The translations under genes and the position numbers were made by a program. Below, in pieces: positions 5,542 to 8,795 of a stretch of 8,795 nucleotides of DNA (the stretch's first letter is position 1; each line of letters starts with the position of its first letter). The stretch lies in the NCBI GenBank assembly GCA_910580045.1, contig CAJTXF010000089.1, forward strand, positions 1 to 8,795, given 5' to 3'. The notes below the pieces were generated by a model, which saw nothing but the letters and a program-made list of their open reading frames with translations, made no database searches and had not been told where the DNA came from. This stretch comes from an uncultured Eubacteriales bacterium (lineage in GTDB: Bacteria; Bacillota; Clostridia; Oscillospirales; Acutalibacteraceae).

Positions 5542-8500
5542 ATGAGCGGATACATTTATCTGGGCGCGGCCTGCTGCGCCTGGGGGCTGTACCTTTCCAA
5601 CCGGCGGATGAAGGGAGAGCGCGCAGTGGGCTTCCCTGTGCTGGCGGGGCTGGTCTTCTTGGCGGCGCTGGTGCTGCGGCTGCTGCTGGGGTACTATTCA
5701 GACGGGTTCAGCGTGGACATGAGCACCTTTAAGAGCTGGGCCTACACAGTGCATCAGGTGGGCTTCCGGGATATCTACCAGCAGGATATGTTTTTGGACT
5801 ATCCCCCTGGATACCTGTACATACTGCGGCTGCTGGAGGTTATCCGCCAGACCCTGGGCCTTACCCTGGAGGGGCAGAGCCATACCCTGGTCATGAAGCT
5901 GCCCAGCATCTTCGCGGACCTGGCCTGCGGCTGGGTGCTGCTGCGCCTGGGCCGGGAGCGGCTGGGGGACAGCGGGGCCCTGCTGGTGTCGGCGGCCTAT
6001 CTGTTCTGCCCGGCGGTGTTCATCAACTCCGCCCAGTGGGGCCAGGCGGATTCCTTCTGCACGGCCATCCTGCTGGCCTCGGTGCTGTTCCTCTATAAGG
6101 AGAGCTACATCCCCGCGGGGCTTATCTACGGCGTGTCCATCCTGTGCAAGCCCCAGATGCTGGTGTTCGCCCCCCTGTACCTGTGCTTTGCCATCAAGCG
6201 CAGGCACTGGCTGGGCCTGGCCCTGGGGATTGGCTGCGCCCTGGGGGCCATTCTGGTGCTGGCCGCGCCCTTTACCCATGGCTTCAACTACTGGTGGCTG
6301 GTGGTGAAGTATCAGTCCACCATGAACTATTATGACTACCTCTCCGTGAACGCCTGCAACCTCTGGGCCCTGCTGGGCCGCAACTGGGCCGGGATGCCCC
6401 AGGGCCTTTCCGGCATGGCGCTGACCGTGGCCGCGCCGGTGCTGGCCACTGTGGCCTGCGGCGTCCTGATGTTCCGCTCGCGGCGCGGGGACGCGGCCTT
6501 TGCCGCTGTGCCGGTGCTCATGGGCATTGTATACCTGTTCGCGGTGAAAATGCACGAGCGGTACCTGTTCCCGGCCTTCCTGTTCATGCTTCTGGCCTTC
6601 CTGTTCACCAAGGACAGGCGGCTGATACGGGCCTACGGCTTCTTTACCGGGGCCAATTATCTGAACGTAAGCTATGTGCTCTGGCTGTTCCGGGAGCTGG
6701 GGGGCAGCTATGACCCCAACGCCACCCCGTTCCAGCTTATCTCCCTTTTGCAGCTGGCGGCGCTGTTCTATATGCTGTGGGCCTATTGGCAGGTGTACGT
6801 GCGGGGGGATATCCGGGAGGCCGGGCCGAGGTCGGCGGCAGCGCCCCAGGCCGTGGAGCGGGCGGCCCCTGGGGAGGCTCCCCAGCCCTCCCGGAAAAAG
6901 GGGAAGAAGGGGGGCAAGGCGGCTCCCGCCCCGGAGGTCCCCCAGCGGCTGGGCCTGGACAGAGAGGCCCGGCGGATGGCCCGGCTGGACTGGCTGGTTA
7001 TGGGGGGCGTGACCCTGATTTACGCCTTTGTGGCCTTCTGGCACCTGGGGGGCACTGTCCTGCCCACCACCAACTGGACGCCCAATGAGGGGGAGAGCGT
7101 GGTGCTCCACTGCGGGGAGACCGCCAACAGCCTGATTTTCCTGCCCGGCCTGTCCCCGGACGCCAACCACTACGCGGCCCGGGTGGGCTCCTCCATGAAG
7201 GTGGAGACCAGCATGGACGGGGAGACCTGGGCGGACTGCGGCACCACCAGCAATGGCTATGTGTTTGCCTGGAAGACCCACTGGCTGGACACCCCGGGCA
7301 ATTATGTGCGGCTGACCGCCCTGGACGGCTCTGTCACCCTCAGCGAGGCGGGGCTTCTGCCAGCCGGGGCCCAGAGCGCCCCGGGCATCACTGCCGAAGG
7401 GCCTGGGGCAGAGCGCCTCTGTGACGAGCAGGACACGGTGCCTGCCGCCAAGACCTACGAAAACTCCAGCTATTTTGACGAAATATATCACGCCCGCACC
7501 GCCTATGAGCATATCCTGGGCCTGGAGCCCTATGAGAACACCCACCCGCCCCTGGGCAAGCACATCATCGCCCTGGGCATCCGGCTGTTCGGGATGAACC
7601 CCTTTGGCTGGCGGTTCATGGGCACCCTGTTTGGGGTGCTGATGCTGCCTGTGCTGTACCACCTGTGCAAGCAGCTGCTGGGCAAAGCCTGGCTCTGCGG
7701 CCTGGGCACCCTGCTGTTCGCCTTTGACTTTATGCACTTCACCCAGACCCGCATTGCCACCATTGACACCTATTCCGTGTTCTTCCTGCTGCTGATGTAT
7801 GACGCCATGGTCTGGTTCCTCCACAAGGACATTGTGCGGGACAGCATGAAGAGCCTGCTGGTTCCCCTGGGGCTGAGCGGCCTGTTCATGGGCCTGGGCG
7901 TGGCCAGCAAGTGGACCGCCGCCTATGGGGCGGTGGGCCTGGCGGTGCTGTTCTTCGGCAAGCTGATTTCCGCCTACCTCTACGAGGCAAAGGGAAAGCG
8001 CTCTACCGCGCCGGTGCTGCGCCGGTGCTGGCAGCTGTGCGCCTGGTGCTGCCTGCTGTTTGTCGCAATCCCCTTTGGCGTCTACTTCTGCGCCTTTTTG
8101 CCCATGACCACCCTGCCCCACAATATAGAGCGGGTGTGGGGGTCCTTCTGGAATTATCAGACCACCATGTTCAACTACCACAGCCAGCTGGTGGCAGAGC
8201 ACGATTTCTCCTCTGTGTGGTACGAGTGGCCCCTGGTCACGCGGCCCATCTGGTTCTACGGCGGCGAGACAGCGGACGGGCTGTACAGCACCATTTCCTC
8301 CATGGGGAATCCCCTGCTGTGGTGGGCCTGCATTCCGGCGGCGCTGTACGCGGCCTGGAAATGGCTGAAAAAGCGGGAGCTGGCCTGTGGGGTGGCCCTG
8401 GCGGGCTTTTTGTCCGTGTACCTGCCCTGGGTGCTGGTGCCCCGGCTGACGTTTATCTACCACTACTTCACAGCGGTGCCGTTCCTGGTGATTTGCCTGC

Positions 8501-8724
8501 TGGCAGCGTTCCAGGGCATGGGAGAGCGGGGGAAGCTCTCAGGGGTTGTCCCGGTGGGGCTGCTGGCCCAGCGGAAGGTCACATGGGCCCAGGTAATGCT
8601 GGGGGGGCTGGCGGCGGTAAGCCTGGTGCTGTTCGGGGTATACTTCCCGGTGATATCAGGGCTGCCGGTAAGCAGGGAGTATGTAAATAGCCTGGAGCTG
8701 CTCGGGACCTGGTATTTTGGATAG
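5542..8724 (+). CDS. Dual GT-C membrane glycosyltransferase: Alg6/GT87-like half fused to a PMT (GT39) half
   Basis: A 1060-aa polytopic membrane protein, about twice the length of a single GT-C enzyme. Residues 1-420 resemble GT-C transferases of the Alg6/PIG-M/GT87 kind: hydrophobic segments from residue 4 on, D59 in the first outside loop (SVDMSTFKSW), the YPPGYLYIL motif at 87-95, and HERYLFP at 338-344. A basic Ala/Pro-rich linker follows (420-483, KKGKKGGK at 452-459), probably cytoplasmic. Residues 484-1060 are a PMT-family module: one membrane segment (484-502), the F-D-E motif at 645-647 with likely catalytic D646/E647, THPPLGKH at 667-674, R737, D742, SKW at 789-791, and PRLTFIYHYF at 967-976. 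About 140 residues (503-640) form a beta-rich insert with VETSMDGETW (554-563) and YVRL (588-591), like an F5/8-type C domain. Such enzymes use polyprenyl-phosphate sugars on the outer membrane face. Acceptor and sugar are unknown. Confidence 0.88.
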   Translation: MSGYIYLGAACCAWGLYLSNRRMKGERAVGFPVLAGLVFLAALVLRLLLGYYSDGFSVDMSTFKSWAYTVHQVGFRDIYQQDMFLDYPPGYLYILRLLEVIRQTLGLTLEGQSHTLVMKLPSIFADLACGWVLLRLGRERLGDSGALLVSAAYLFCPAVFINSAQWGQADSFCTAILLASVLFLYKESYIPAGLIYGVSILCKPQMLVFAPLYLCFAIKRRHWLGLALGIGCALGAILVLAAPFTHGFNYWWLVVKYQSTMNYYDYLSVNACNLWALLGRNWAGMPQGLSGMALTVAAPVLATVACGVLMFRSRRGDAAFAAVPVLMGIVYLFAVKMHERYLFPAFLFMLLAFLFTKDRRLIRAYGFFTGANYLNVSYVLWLFRELGGSYDPNATPFQLISLLQLAALFYMLWAYWQVYVRGDIREAGPRSAAAPQAVERAAPGEAPQPSRKKGKKGGKAAPAPEVPQRLGLDREARRMARLDWLVMGGVTLIYAFVAFWHLGGTVLPTTNWTPNEGESVVLHCGETANSLIFLPGLSPDANHYAARVGSSMKVETSMDGETWADCGTTSNGYVFAWKTHWLDTPGNYVRLTALDGSVTLSEAGLLPAGAQSAPGITAEGPGAERLCDEQDTVPAAKTYENSSYFDEIYHARTAYEHILGLEPYENTHPPLGKHIIALGIRLFGMNPFGWRFMGTLFGVLMLPVLYHLCKQLLGKAWLCGLGTLLFAFDFMHFTQTRIATIDTYSVFFLLLMYDAMVWFLHKDIVRDSMKSLLVPLGLSGLFMGLGVASKWTAAYGAVGLAVLFFGKLISAYLYEAKGKRSTAPVLRRCWQLCAWCCLLFVAIPFGVYFCAFLPMTTLPHNIERVWGSFWNYQTTMFNYHSQLVAEHDFSSVWYEWPLVTRPIWFYGGETADGLYSTISSMGNPLLWWACIPAALYAAWKWLKKRELACGVALAGFLSVYLPWVLVPRLTFIYHYFTAVPFLVICLLAAFQGMGERGKLSGVVPVGLLAQRKVTWAQVMLGGLAAVSLVLFGVYFPVISGLPVSREYVNSLELLGTWYFG

Positions 8725-8728
8725 TCAA

Positions 8729-8743
8729 GGGTGAGCAGTGAGC
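8729..8743 (+). repeat. Short tandem direct repeat GTGAGCA x2
   Basis: Just after the glycosyltransferase stop the sequence reads GGTGAGCAGTGAGCAGT, two tandem copies of GTGAGCA followed by GT. A small TACC-TAAC-GGTA stem follows directly. It has no assigned function and may be the edge of an intergenic repeat that continues past the window. Confidence 0.4.
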
Positions 8744-8772
8744 AGTACCTAACGGTAAGCCCATCCCGGGGT

Positions 8773-8793
8773 CAAGGGGCGCATGGCCCCTTG
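8773..8793 (+). terminator. Hairpin at the right edge, possible terminator of the glycosyltransferase gene
   Basis: A perfect 8-bp stem (CAAGGGGC and GCCCCTTG) with a 5-nt loop, GCATG, lies about 50 bp after the stop codon. Only CA follows before the window ends, so a T-tract cannot be confirmed. It could be an intrinsic terminator in either direction or part of a repeat family. Confidence 0.4.
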
Positions 8794-8795
8794 CA

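Noticed and set aside
6777..7088. Plus-strand frames of about 100 codons inside the linker region of the glycosyltransferase
   Set aside because: They are out-of-frame shadows of the Ala/Pro/Lys linker with Gly/Pro/Arg-rich translation and no start signals.
5698..8463. 921-codon open frame on the minus strand opposite the glycosyltransferase
   Set aside because: The translation is Gly/Gln/His/Pro-rich with no domain or supported start, and is a mirror of the codon bias of the membrane protein.

Overview
This window looks like chromosomal DNA of a GC-rich, low-copy-repeat Firmicute, most likely a gut clostridium of the Oscillospiraceae (Flavonifractor or Lawsonibacter-like). That placement is an inference. 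It rests on the GC-rich codon use, strong GGAGG-type ribosome binding sites, sigma-A-like promoters, the clostridial style of the LacZ and glycosyltransferase proteins, and a short TTAA-flanked repeat element. There are no rRNA or tRNA genes, no CRISPR array, no phage genes and no complete insertion sequence.

Layout, left to right. Positions 1-201 are non-coding. They hold a probable leftward promoter for a gene beyond the left edge and a strong terminator for the first gene. Four genes then run leftward (minus strand): a 90-aa protein of uncertain function (202-474), a TIM-barrel sugar epimerase/isomerase (535-1437), an RNHCP-family zinc-ribbon protein (1766-2200) and a full-length LacZ-type GH2 beta-galactosidase (2358-5375). 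The 328-bp gap between the epimerase and the RNHCP gene contains a 181-bp MITE-like element with perfect 22-bp terminal inverted repeats that begin in TTAA. The RNHCP gene has its own promoter, whose -35 box lies in the last codons of lacZ, and a GC-rich leader that can fold.

A 166-bp divergent intergenic region (5376-5541) separates lacZ from the only rightward gene. It carries a near-consensus rightward promoter (TTGACT-17-TATACT), candidate leftward promoters, and an inverted repeat (CTTTCC-N4-GGAAAG) placed like an operator. The rightward gene (5542-8724, 1060 aa) is the most unusual item. It encodes a polytopic membrane protein that fuses two GT-C glycosyltransferase modules. The N-terminal half resembles Alg6/PIG-M/GT87-type enzymes and the C-terminal half is a PMT-type (GT39) mannosyltransferase. 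The halves are joined by a basic cytoplasmic linker, and a beta-sandwich domain resembling F5/8-type C (discoidin) domains is inserted in the first outside loop of the PMT half. The window ends in a small direct repeat and a hairpin that may terminate this gene.

Functionally, lacZ and the epimerase fit breakdown and interconversion of sugars. The divergent glycosyltransferase fits transfer of lipid-linked sugars on the outer face of the membrane (protein or surface-polymer glycosylation). Nothing in the sequence shows that these two activities form one pathway. The overlapping divergent promoters are the only link visible.
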